The notes under the pieces: generated by a model
The model's database searches: none
The model's input: only the letters and a program-made list of their open reading frames with translations
Told to the model about the DNA's origin: nothing
Translations under genes and position numbers: made by a program
In this document: one piece after another, positions 5,721 to 12,529 of the stretch
How the letters are laid out: every line of letters starts with the position of its first letter
Numbering within the stretch: position 1 is the stretch's first letter
Source: Sporomusaceae bacterium
GTDB lineage: Bacteria > Bacillota_C > Negativicutes > Sporomusales_B > UBA7701
Reading direction: 5' to 3'
Assembly (NCBI GenBank): GCA_022839045.1
Contig: JALHDI010000054.1
Location: 1 to 19,091, forward strand
Length of the DNA stretch: 19,091 nt

Positions 5721-6773
5721 ATGACCGCAACCGCAGTCTTTCGCATGACGGAAGCCGCGGGACTTGTTCCCGCGAAGGGTACCTACGACGTCGCCGCCAA
5801 CGTTCTGTTGATCGGCGGGACCATGGTGTCCATCGACGCGGACGGCCGCGCCGACGTGATCACGAACGGCCAGAATATCGCCGGCGTGGCGATCGCGGAC
5901 GTCGACAATCGAACGACCGCCCCTGAAGGCGGAGCCGCGGGCGCGCTCAAGTGTGACGTTGCTTTCGGCGTGCACGGCTTCGATTACGACGGCACCGCGC
6001 CCGAGCCCGGGCAAGTCGTTTACGCGCTGGACAATCAGACCGTGACGACCGACAGCAACTCCGGCGTGCGCGGCGTCGCGGGCTATTGCAGCGAGCTTCG
6101 CGACGGTCAATGCTACGTTCTGATGGGTCCGGCGGTCGTCGGACAGATCGTGATCGCCGCGACCGAAGCGGCGGATCTGGATCAAGCGCAATCCGATATC
6201 ATCGCGGCCGAAGCCGCGATCGACGCGCTTGAAGCAGACGCTTTGAGCGCCGCCGCGCACATCGAACTTCCGCTTGGCGAATTCGCCGATGCCGACGGCG
6301 ACTTCGCGAAGTTCGCGAACGGCAGCGCGGATGGCTTGACGTGGTACGAATCGAAGGGGCACGCGCTCCGCTTCAACAACGCAGCATCACCGCCCGCGAT
6401 GATCACCGGCTTCGGGATCCCGGCGGACATGGATCTGGACGAAGACATCGTCGTCAAGTTCCTCGTAGCAAAGACCGGCGCCACGAATGACGCGGCGAAC
6501 ACAACCACGCTCACGGTCGGAGCGTACAATCAGGTAGACGGCGCGCTCGCGGACGCCGGCACCAACTATGGCGGCGCGACCGGCGCGGTCGTTCCGAACG
6601 CGCCCGCGAAAACGCTGGACGTCTTGTCGCTCACGCTCGCGCACGCGAATCTACCTGCCGCCGGATCCAAGGTGTCGCTCACGGTCAAGCCCACCGACGG
6701 CACGCTCGACACCGATGACTTTCTCATTTTCCGCGCGTGGGTAGAGTACACGCGCAAGCTCCGGACAGCGTAA
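5721..6773 (+). CDS. Putative capsid decoration / head-fibre protein
   Basis: A 350-residue protein starting at ATG 5721, two bases after the protease stop and behind a purine-rich GGGGAGCAAG. Residues about 1-140 are all beta, with GTMVSIDADGRADVITNGQN and AGVAIADVDNRT. This is the glycine-turn pattern of DUF2190-like capsid decoration proteins. A helical connector at about 148-185 (EAADLDQAQSDIIAAEAAID) follows. The C-terminal half is a second beta domain like fibre or jelly-roll domains, with ITGFGIPADMDLDEDIVVKF and an aromatic end, FLIFRAWVEYTRK. Its place between protease and major capsid is typical for a decoration protein. The coiled link plus distal beta domain suggests a fibre standing out from the head. 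The exact family is not certain. Confidence 0.6.
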   Translation: MTATAVFRMTEAAGLVPAKGTYDVAANVLLIGGTMVSIDADGRADVITNGQNIAGVAIADVDNRTTAPEGGAAGALKCDVAFGVHGFDYDGTAPEPGQVVYALDNQTVTTDSNSGVRGVAGYCSELRDGQCYVLMGPAVVGQIVIAATEAADLDQAQSDIIAAEAAIDALEADALSAAAHIELPLGEFADADGDFAKFANGSADGLTWYESKGHALRFNNAASPPAMITGFGIPADMDLDEDIVVKFLVAKTGATNDAANTTTLTVGAYNQVDGALADAGTNYGGATGAVVPNAPAKTLDVLSLTLAHANLPAAGSKVSLTVKPTDGTLDTDDFLIFRAWVEYTRKLRTA

Positions 6774-6782
6774 GGAGAAGCC

Positions 6783-7838
6783 ATGCCTTCGATCTATCAC
6801 ATCGTTCCGCGTGACGTTCAACTCGCGTTGACCGAGTTTTCGTCGGACTTCGACATGGCGTTCGCCGCGGCGGACGTCGAACAATGGGCGGGCGTGATCG
6901 GCCAGATCCGAACGTCCGACGCGATCCGCACCACGTTTCCGATCCCGTTGTCGACCGCGGGCTACAAGCTCCGCGACGGCGACGACAAGCTCCGCCGTCT
7001 GTTCGAGCGGAGCTTGTCCATGGTCCCTCTCGAATGGTACGACGGCGTCCAAGAGAAGGCCGATATCATCGAAGTCGCATCCGACTGGATCGGCTGGGAG
7101 AACGAGCCGGCGAACATGGCCGCGGAAGCCGCGCGCTTCCCGAACGTGCTTGCCGCGGATCTGCTCGCGAGCAATCCGTTGCTCGATTTCTATCGCATCG
7201 ATCGGCCCGGCGGGAGCACCGCAAGCGCTATCAATCTGTTCCATGCGTCGCATCCGATCAACGTGCTCCGCGCGAGCGACGGCACGTTCGACAACGACTG
7301 GTCCGCGGGCGATGTCGTGCAAGGCGAGACGATCCCCGGAACGATCAACGCGACGCTCGTCAAGGCATGTCGGAAGCACTTCCGCGACATCAAGCGGCCC
7401 AACGGAACGCCGATGGGACTTCGCTTCGCGGGCTTCCTTGTCCCCGCCGCGCAAGAGGAAGCGGCGCTCGACGCGTTCTCGCGTGACGCCGTGATCGAAG
7501 CCGTTACCAACGTTCTCGGGACGGAGAACGTTGGCGGCGTTGCGATGCCCAACCGCTTCACCGGGACGCGCGTGATCGTCGGCGACGAGTTGACCGGCAC
7601 GCTTCCGAGCGGCGCGACCGGCGACGATGACACGATCTACGCGTTCGCGACGAAGGCAGGCGGTTTGACGCCGCCTCCGTTCATCATCCAGCGTCGTGGC
7701 ACCACGGAGGAAATCCGATACGACAAGGACAGCGAGAAGTACAAAGACACGGGCTTCGTCGGCGTCAAGGAGATCCTCCGCGCCGCCGCCGCCGGATGTC
7801 TCCCGCACGCGATCGTACGGATCAATCTCACGCCGTAA
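6783..7838 (+). CDS. Major capsid protein (Mu gpT-like)
   Basis: A 351-residue protein with a strong ribosome-binding site, TAAGGAG (6771-6777), before ATG 6783. The early segment FDMAFAAADVEQWAGVIGQI followed by a 'TTFPIPL' strand, then KLRRLFERSLSMVPLEWYDG and IEVASDWIGWENEPANMAAE, matches the order of the Mu gpT family. There the shell subunit with the HK97 fold begins 'F...f....W...a..i.S...' and has an E-loop and spine helix. NLFHASHPINVL mid-protein also fits known capsid relatives. Length fits the family. It follows the decoration gene and precedes the connectors, the standard head order. No N-terminal cleavage site is obvious, consistent with a separate scaffold. Confidence 0.82.
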   Translation: MPSIYHIVPRDVQLALTEFSSDFDMAFAAADVEQWAGVIGQIRTSDAIRTTFPIPLSTAGYKLRDGDDKLRRLFERSLSMVPLEWYDGVQEKADIIEVASDWIGWENEPANMAAEAARFPNVLAADLLASNPLLDFYRIDRPGGSTASAINLFHASHPINVLRASDGTFDNDWSAGDVVQGETIPGTINATLVKACRKHFRDIKRPNGTPMGLRFAGFLVPAAQEEAALDAFSRDAVIEAVTNVLGTENVGGVAMPNRFTGTRVIVGDELTGTLPSGATGDDDTIYAFATKAGGLTPPPFIIQRRGTTEEIRYDKDSEKYKDTGFVGVKEILRAAAAGCLPHAIVRINLTP

Positions 7839-7850
7839 GGAGTGCTGCTC

Positions 7851-8486
7851 GTGGCCTATTGCCTCGCGTCCGATCTGTATCTGTACGGGCTTCCCCGCGG
7901 CGCGCTCGCGTCTCCGGGGAGGCTCGTGGAGTCGGTCGACGTGAGCGCGAACACGTTCGAGCTTGATGCTCACGGCTTTGACGCCGACACCGTCGTGCAA
8001 TTCCGCACGGCGGGCGGAGGCACGCTTCCCGCGCCCGTCACAACGGGAGTGTCGTACTTCGCGATCGTTGTGGACGCGTGGCGGTTCCAGATCGCCGCGA
8101 CCTCCGGCGGTGCTGCGATCGACATCACGACCGCGGGAACGACGTTCCTCGTTTACGCGCCGCTTCCGATCGCCGCCGTGTTGGACAAGGCGGCGCGCAT
8201 GATCGACGACATGCTCCCCGCGCATGTCGTCCCGCTCACGTCGCCTTTCCCCGACGTGATCGTGATGACCAACGCGGAGCTTGCCGCGGCGGAATTGCTC
8301 GCGCTCACGGGCGGCGCGAGCGTGTCGCTTAGCGCTACGTACGACGCCGCGCGAAAGCGCCTCGAGCGCTGGGCGCGGGGCGTGCCCGTGCGCGGCGAGA
8401 ACGCGCCCACGTCGTCGCAGAACGCGATCGTTGGTGTGAGCACGCGAACGCAACCGGCGTGGAAGCGCTACGGAGGGATCGCGTGA
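7851..8486 (+). CDS. Head-tail connector (gp36/DUF1320-like) with beta insertion
   Basis: A 211-residue protein. GTG 7851 is chosen because AAGGAG (7837-7842) sits eight bases before it; the GTG at 7842 overlaps that site. Both ends look like one adaptor of the Mu gp36 type: MAYCLASDLYLYGLPRGALA at the start, and a helical second half with DKAARMIDDMLPAHVVPLTS and ATYDAARKRLERWARGVPVR. Between them, residues about 25-105 form a beta domain with the signature DAHGFDADTVVQFRTAGGGT and a 'YFAIVVD..RFQIA' strand pair. I recognise this as a mobile beta domain (HGL-GD-V-F...LP...YYV) found inserted in many phage structural proteins. The stop overlaps the next start (GTGA). Confidence 0.55.
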   Translation: MAYCLASDLYLYGLPRGALASPGRLVESVDVSANTFELDAHGFDADTVVQFRTAGGGTLPAPVTTGVSYFAIVVDAWRFQIAATSGGAAIDITTAGTTFLVYAPLPIAAVLDKAARMIDDMLPAHVVPLTSPFPDVIVMTNAELAAAELLALTGGASVSLSATYDAARKRLERWARGVPVRGENAPTSSQNAIVGVSTRTQPAWKRYGGIA

Positions 8487-8896
8487 GCAAGGTCAAGCAG
8501 ATGCGCGGAGGATCGATGCGCGACGTCAAGGGGCGCATCGCGAAGCTTGGCGTTGTCGCCGCGCGCCGCGTCGCGGAGACTGCGACGCCGATGCTCACGA
8601 GCGCCGTCCGTTCGGATTTCGACGCTGGACGGACCGTGTACGGCGCGCCGCGTCCCGTCGGGAGGCGCGGTCCGCTGTCGCTCGTGCGCACCGGTGCCAC
8701 GCGCGCGACGCTCGGCTTTAGCGCGCAAGGCACGACGATGCGCGCCGTGTTGTCGACGCGTTGGGCGAAGTACTTAATCGGTAAGTACCGCATCCTACCT
8801 ATCGGGGATCGCACCGCGATCCCCGCGAAGTGGAAGCGTGCGATTGACGCGATCGTGAGCGACGTGCTGTCCGCGGAATGGAGGCGGGCAGCATGA
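8483..8896 (+). CDS. Putative tail-completion protein (HK97 gp10/Mu gpG-like)
   Basis: A 137-residue basic protein starting at GTG 8483 within a GTGA overlap. GGAGGG (8472-8477) lies at normal distance upstream. A long amphipathic helix opens the protein (MRDVKGRIAKLGVVAARRVA), followed by a Gly/Pro/Arg loop (YGAPRPVGRRGPLSLVRTGA), a beta hairpin (ATLGFSAQGTTMRAVLSTRW) and a closing helix (AKWKRAIDAIVSDVLSAEWR). This helix-loop-strand-helix order and size match HK97 gp10/Mu gpG-type completion proteins, which join head connector and tail. Position between a connector and a tail-terminator-like gene supports this. No specific motif proves it. Confidence 0.5.
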   Translation: MSKVKQMRGGSMRDVKGRIAKLGVVAARRVAETATPMLTSAVRSDFDAGRTVYGAPRPVGRRGPLSLVRTGATRATLGFSAQGTTMRAVLSTRWAKYLIGKYRILPIGDRTAIPAKWKRAIDAIVSDVLSAEWRRAA

Positions 8897-9453
8897 TCTT
8901 TGCGATCCGCGAAGGTCTCGTCGCGCAGCTTGCGCTCCATGGTTTCCCCGTCGGCGTGAGCATTGGCGAGGAACGTCCGCAAGCGCGAGGCGCGACGCGA
9001 CAACGGCACCGCGTGGTCATCGACTACGATCGCGAAGGCGGAGACAACGTGCGCGCGCCGATCGGCGCGAAGGCGAATCCGAACCGCGTGCTCGCGAACT
9101 TCGTGGGTTACGTACTCACGATCTACGCGAGCGAGAATCGCGCGGGCGCTATGTCGTGGGAGCACGACGTCGAAGTCTATCGCGTGCTCGACGGCGTGCT
9201 CGTGGCGCTCGTGGACTGGTGTAAGGCGCAAGGCGCGATCGCGGAGATTGTGAGCGGACGATTGCTCACGCGTGACGAGCTAGGCGCCGCGGAAACGTCG
9301 ACCGTATCGGGCTATCGTCTCGCGGTGCGCGTGGGGCGGAGCGTCGATCGCAAGGCGTACGACGGAACGGGGGATCCGACGGGCACCGTTGGGTCCGTGG
9401 CAACGACAACGCGCGTGCGTCTAGACGACGGCACGTACGAAGAGGTGACTTGA
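8893..9453 (+). CDS. Putative tail terminator (Mu gp37/DUF1834-like)
   Basis: A 186-residue protein starting at ATG 8893 in an ATGA overlap; its TGA overlaps the sheath ATG (TGATG). The start MIFAIREGLVAQLALHGFPV is the usual opening helix of gp37-like proteins. A beta hairpin follows with QRHRVVIDYDREGGDN, then strands VGYVLTIYASENRAGAMSWE, a helix HDVEVYRVLDGVLVALVDWC and a final sheet. This alpha-beta pattern matches tail terminators, which cap the tube and sheath at the head-proximal end. The neighbour is the sheath gene, as in Mu (36-37-38-L). Family assignment is by pattern and order. Confidence 0.55.
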   Translation: MIFAIREGLVAQLALHGFPVGVSIGEERPQARGATRQRHRVVIDYDREGGDNVRAPIGAKANPNRVLANFVGYVLTIYASENRAGAMSWEHDVEVYRVLDGVLVALVDWCKAQGAIAEIVSGRLLTRDELGAAETSTVSGYRLAVRVGRSVDRKAYDGTGDPTGTVGSVATTTRVRLDDGTYEEVT

Positions 9454-11405
9454 TGGCAACGCTTCCCGGCGCGAACAACACACTGGCCACCGGCGGCGCC
9501 GCCGCCGTGAGCGGCGCGGACTTGATCACCGTGATCTCGCCGTGCGCCACGAACGCGGACGCGGTGCCGCGAGTCTTCGGATCGCCTAGTGCAATCTACG
9601 CGCAGCACGGATACTGCGAAGGCGTCGAGTATTACGCGCTCCACGCAAACGGCACCAACAAGCCGTGTCTCTTCGTGGGCATCCCGATCGCGACGCCCGG
9701 CGTCGTGGGCCGCGTGAACACGGGAGGCAACACGGGAACGAGCGTCGTTAGTGTGACTGCCGGCGGGAGCGGCGTGCTCGCGGAGCACGACGGCACCGTC
9801 CGCGTGATCACCGGCGGCACCGTGGGCACGGATCAGATCGTGTTGGGTCTGTCGATGGACGGCGGCACAAGCGAACGCCGCGTGCGTCTCGGGACCGCAA
9901 CGAGCTACGTGATTCCGTACTTCAACGTTACGCTGTCCGCGACCGTCGGAACGCTCGTCGCCGGCGATACGATCATCACGTGGCACGGGACCGGGCCGCT
10001 CGGCGATTCCGCCGGATGGACGTCGGCGTACGCCTCGCTCGCCGCTGGACAGCGCACCGCGAGGTCGAAGCTGATCGTGGGTGATCTTCCCTCCGACACG
10101 GAAGCGTCCGCGCTTCTCGCGCTGGAAGGCGCGTACGAGACGACGTACGACCGTTTCGAACAGATCCGCGCGAGCGTGATCGATCGGCTCCCGCTCGCGA
10201 CCATGAGCGCGACGTCGCATCGCATGTCCGCGGTCAACGTCACGTTCGCCGAAGTCGGCGCCATGGGCGACACGATCGTGCGCGCGAGCGGATCGTGGGC
10301 AACCGACGGCTTCGCCACGGGCGACATCGTCACGATCGCGGGGAGCGCGTCGAACAACAAGACGACCGCCGCCGTTGTCACAGTCACGAACGCGACTACG
10401 ATCACGTTGGGCGCGGACGACCTCGTGGACGAAGGTCCCGTCGCGAACGTGACGATTACCGGCGAGCCGTCGCTCACGTTCTCCGATGCCGCGGACACGA
10501 TCGTGCGCGCCGGCGGATCGTGCGGTTCGTGGCTGGATGATGGATTCCGCGTGGGCGACGTGATCACCGTCTCCGGTACCGTGAGCAACGACGGAACGTA
10601 CACCGTCACCGATGTCACGGCGCTCACTCTCACGCTCGAATCTGACGACCTCGCGAACGAAGTGATCGGGATCACCGTTCCGACGATCTCCGCGGGACAG
10701 ACGAAAGCCGCATGGATGGCCGCGATCACTGCGGAATTCGCGCCGATCGACGCGAACCAGCGGATCGACCTGAGCGCGGGTAAGGCTCGCGTCTACTCGA
10801 CATTTTCTGGCTGGTATCTGCGATGGCCGGCCGCGTGGGCGGCGAGCGTGCGCGAGTATGCGCACGATCTGCACACGCCGACTTGGCGCAAGGCGGACGG
10901 CCCAACGGGATGGTCGCTATACGATAGCGACGGCACGCTCGTGGAATGGGACGATCGCGTCGACGGAGGCACCGCGAGCGCTGCGCGCTTCACGAGCTTC
11001 CGCACGTGGGCGAACGGTCCTTCGGGTGCGTTCCTCGCGAATTCACTCACGCGCGCGAGCGACGCGTCGATGCTCGTGCAAACGCACAACAACGCGGTCG
11101 TGAATCGCGCACGGGCCGTTTGCCAAGCCGCGACGGAGGACGCCGTCGGGCGCACGCTCAAGAAGAAGGCGGACGGCACCGCGACCACGGCTTCGCTCGC
11201 GGAGATTGAGTCTTTCGTCAACGCTTCGCTCGCGAACGACATGCTCACGAACAAAATGGGTGAGGGACCGCGCGCGAGCAACGTCACGTGGGTGGCGGCG
11301 ACGGACGACAACTTTAGCGTGCCCGAGCCGATCCTGAAAGGGACGTTGACCGTCGATCTGAACGGCACGATCCACACCGTCAACACTGTCACTGTGGTGA
11401 GGTAA
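9453..11405 (+). CDS. Tail sheath protein with duplicated beta insertion
   Basis: This 650-residue protein would form the contractile outer tail. The N-terminus (MATLPGANNTLATGGAAAVS, then LITVISPCATNADAVPRVFG) is typical of DUF2586-like sheaths. The C-terminal third carries the usual sheath core, with KAAWMAAITAEFAPIDANQR, GKARVYSTFSGWYLRWPAAW, RTWANGPSGAFLANSLTRAS and a final strand (TIHTVNTVTVVR) that would reach neighbouring subunits. Residues 263-339 and 341-410 are two copies of one roughly 75-residue beta domain: each has 'DTIVRA.GS', 'DGF..GD.(V/I)T', 'TLT/TLG..DDL..E' in the same order. Start ATG 9453 overlaps the previous stop. Its length is above a basic sheath because of these insertions. 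Confidence 0.8.
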   Translation: MATLPGANNTLATGGAAAVSGADLITVISPCATNADAVPRVFGSPSAIYAQHGYCEGVEYYALHANGTNKPCLFVGIPIATPGVVGRVNTGGNTGTSVVSVTAGGSGVLAEHDGTVRVITGGTVGTDQIVLGLSMDGGTSERRVRLGTATSYVIPYFNVTLSATVGTLVAGDTIITWHGTGPLGDSAGWTSAYASLAAGQRTARSKLIVGDLPSDTEASALLALEGAYETTYDRFEQIRASVIDRLPLATMSATSHRMSAVNVTFAEVGAMGDTIVRASGSWATDGFATGDIVTIAGSASNNKTTAAVVTVTNATTITLGADDLVDEGPVANVTITGEPSLTFSDAADTIVRAGGSCGSWLDDGFRVGDVITVSGTVSNDGTYTVTDVTALTLTLESDDLANEVIGITVPTISAGQTKAAWMAAITAEFAPIDANQRIDLSAGKARVYSTFSGWYLRWPAAWAASVREYAHDLHTPTWRKADGPTGWSLYDSDGTLVEWDDRVDGGTASAARFTSFRTWANGPSGAFLANSLTRASDASMLVQTHNNAVVNRARAVCQAATEDAVGRTLKKKADGTATTASLAEIESFVNASLANDMLTNKMGEGPRASNVTWVAATDDNFSVPEPILKGTLTVDLNGTIHTVNTVTVVR

Positions 11406-11408
11406 CAC

Positions 11409-11921
11409 ATGGCCGGCGCGAACAATGAATATCCCTTGCTCGACGGCTTCGCGCCGTCGTGGGCTGACTGCACGCTCAAGATCCAAGCGACCGGTGTGTC
11501 GCTTCTCACGGCGCGCGATATCAAGTCGATCAATAGCGGGAGCACCGTTGAAGTCGGAACGCAGATGGCGGGCGGTCGCCCCAAGCAGACCACGAGCGGT
11601 AGCGTCTCGCACGAAGGAAGCTTCACGCTGTATCTGTCCGGCGCGTTGCTCTTCGAACGGGCGCTGAAAGACGCCGCCGTGGCCGCGGGCTTCGTCCGCG
11701 ACGGCGGCGTCGCGCAACTATCGCTCGTGCACTTCCAAATCGATTACGTTTTCACGCCGCCGGGATCAACGCAGATCTGGGAACGGCGCATGAAGGGGTG
11801 CCGCCTCTTGAGTGACGCGGAGGCGCCCGCCGAAGGAACGGACGCAACGACCGTCGACTACAAGGTGTTCGTTACCGAACGCGTGAAGCTCGTCGACGGC
11901 GTGGAGTGCGCGCTTCTGTAA
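11409..11921 (+). CDS. Tail tube protein
   Basis: A 170-residue protein starting at ATG 11409, three bases after the sheath stop, with GAGG (11399-11402) upstream. It is mostly beta. The first part, DGFAPSWADCTLKIQATGVS, is followed by DIKSINSGSTVEVGTQMAGG, in the style of 'sgs.veVG...g...p..rt.G' loops of tube proteins. GSFTLYLSGALLFERALKDA gives a strand then helix, and HFQIDYVFTPPGSTQIWERR with MKGCRLLSDAEAPAEGTDAT supplies the rest of the barrel. Size, composition and place right after the sheath fit the inner-tube protein (Mu gpM role), stacked as hexameric rings. Confidence 0.72.
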   Translation: MAGANNEYPLLDGFAPSWADCTLKIQATGVSLLTARDIKSINSGSTVEVGTQMAGGRPKQTTSGSVSHEGSFTLYLSGALLFERALKDAAVAAGFVRDGGVAQLSLVHFQIDYVFTPPGSTQIWERRMKGCRLLSDAEAPAEGTDATTVDYKVFVTERVKLVDGVECALL

Positions 11922-11923
11922 TC

Positions 11924-11938
11924 GCCGCACGACGCGGC
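11924..11938 (+). other. Small GC hairpin between tube and chaperone
   Basis: GCCGC (11924-11928) and GCGGC (11934-11938) form a 5-bp stem with an ACGAC loop in the 39-bp gap after the tube stop, one of the few real gaps in this operon. No T-run follows. It could partly reduce transcription or protect the tube message, which is needed in far more copies than the chaperone. The stem is short and the role is only suggested. Confidence 0.3.
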
Positions 11939-11960
11939 ACAACCCACGATCGGAGGAACC

Positions 11961-12374
11961 GTGGACATCGAAACGATCGAACGTGAACGTGAGGCACGGA
12001 AGGCGGCGTTGCTCGAGGCGCGCACCGCGCAGCGAGCAATCGACCTTGAAGCTCTGAACGCTTTGGAGATCGAACGCGGCGATGAGAACGTTGCTGCGGT
12101 CAACGTCGACCGCTTTTCTCCCGGGCTTGTTACGCTCGTCGTCGTGCGCCCGCTCACAAAGCACGAGTTGAAGCGCTTCCGCGATCGCACGAAGAAAGAG
12201 GGGAGCGACGCGAGCGCCGCCGCGGAGGAAGCCGCGGAGTCGACCGTTCTGTATCCCGCGAAGGATAGCGACGCGTGGAAGGCATTGCTTGACGCGGTGC
12301 CCGGTATGGCGGTTCGCGCCGGCGTCGCCGCCGTGAAGCTCGCCGCGGGCGTGGAGCAAGCGGAGGGAAAATGA
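11961..12374 (+). CDS. Tail assembly chaperone, short form
   Basis: A 137-residue protein starting at GTG 11961 behind GGAGGA (11952-11957). It is highly charged and helical: MDIETIEREREARKAALLEA and TAQRAIDLEALNALEIERGD, then a beta segment VNVDRFSPGLVTLVVVRPLT and a helical tail with KHELKRFRDRTKKEGS. The C-terminus, SDAWKALLDAVPGMAVRAGV, is helical. Position between tube and tape measure is that of the chaperones that bind the tape measure (lambda gpG, Mu gp41, P2 gpE). The end carries a -1 slippery heptamer, so a longer fusion form is expected. Family sequence is poorly conserved, so the call leans on order plus the frameshift signal. Confidence 0.72.
   Translation: MDIETIEREREARKAALLEARTAQRAIDLEALNALEIERGDENVAAVNVDRFSPGLVTLVVVRPLTKHELKRFRDRTKKEGSDASAAAEEAAESTVLYPAKDSDAWKALLDAVPGMAVRAGVAAVKLAAGVEQAEGK
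12365..12371 (+). promoter_or_regulatory. Programmed -1 frameshift site G_GGA_AAA
   Basis: In the chaperone frame the last codons are GAG GGA AAA TGA. GGGAAAA (12365-12371) is therefore in exact X_XXY_YYZ phase, with the stop next. After slipping by one base the ribosome reads AUG AUC GGC and stays open for 52 codons to 12529. The lambda G/GT site is the close relative GGGAAAG. Seven bases downstream, CGCC-GCGT (12379-12386) can pair with ACGC-GGCG (12405-12408 and 12411-12414, two-base bulge), and CGAT/ATCG (12388-12391 and 12400-12403) can pair inside. That gives a plausible stimulating stem at a usual distance. Confidence 0.75.
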
Positions 12375-12529
12375 TCGGCGCCGCGTTCGATGCAATGCGA
12401 TCGGACGCGGGGCGTTTCGGCGACGGGCTCGCCGAAGCATTTGGGGCGACGACGACGTCGGAGGCGCGAGCGGCCATGATGCTGCTCGCGTATGCAATCC
12501 AGCGTATGGGAGCCGGCAAAGATGTCTGA
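12371..12529 (+). CDS. Tail assembly chaperone -1 extension (52 aa)
   Basis: This short frame, in -1 relation to the chaperone, begins at ATG 12371 (ATGA overlap) and ends with TGA 12527-12529, after the tape-measure ATG at 12522. Codons are clean and high in third-position GC. The product (MIGAAFDAMRSDAGRFGDGL, then AEAFGATTTSEARAAMMLLA and ending AIQRMGAGKDV) is helical, like the lambda T or P2 E' part. It is most likely made as a frameshift fusion of 137 + 52 = 189 residues at the GGGAAAA heptamer, though coupled re-initiation at the ATG is possible. Such extensions recruit the tube protein to the tape measure. Its small size makes it easy to miss. Confidence 0.72.
   Translation: MIGAAFDAMRSDAGRFGDGLAEAFGATTTSEARAAMMLLAYAIQRMGAGKDV

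Noticed and set aside
6651..8453. 600-codon leftward open frame opposite capsid and connector
   Set aside because: Extremely Arg/His/Asp-rich and crosses the gene boundaries of three supported rightward genes; a shadow frame of GC-rich DNA.
9312..10874. 520-codon leftward open frame opposite the sheath
   Set aside because: Low-complexity Arg/His composition with no motif; the sheath frame on the other strand is clear.
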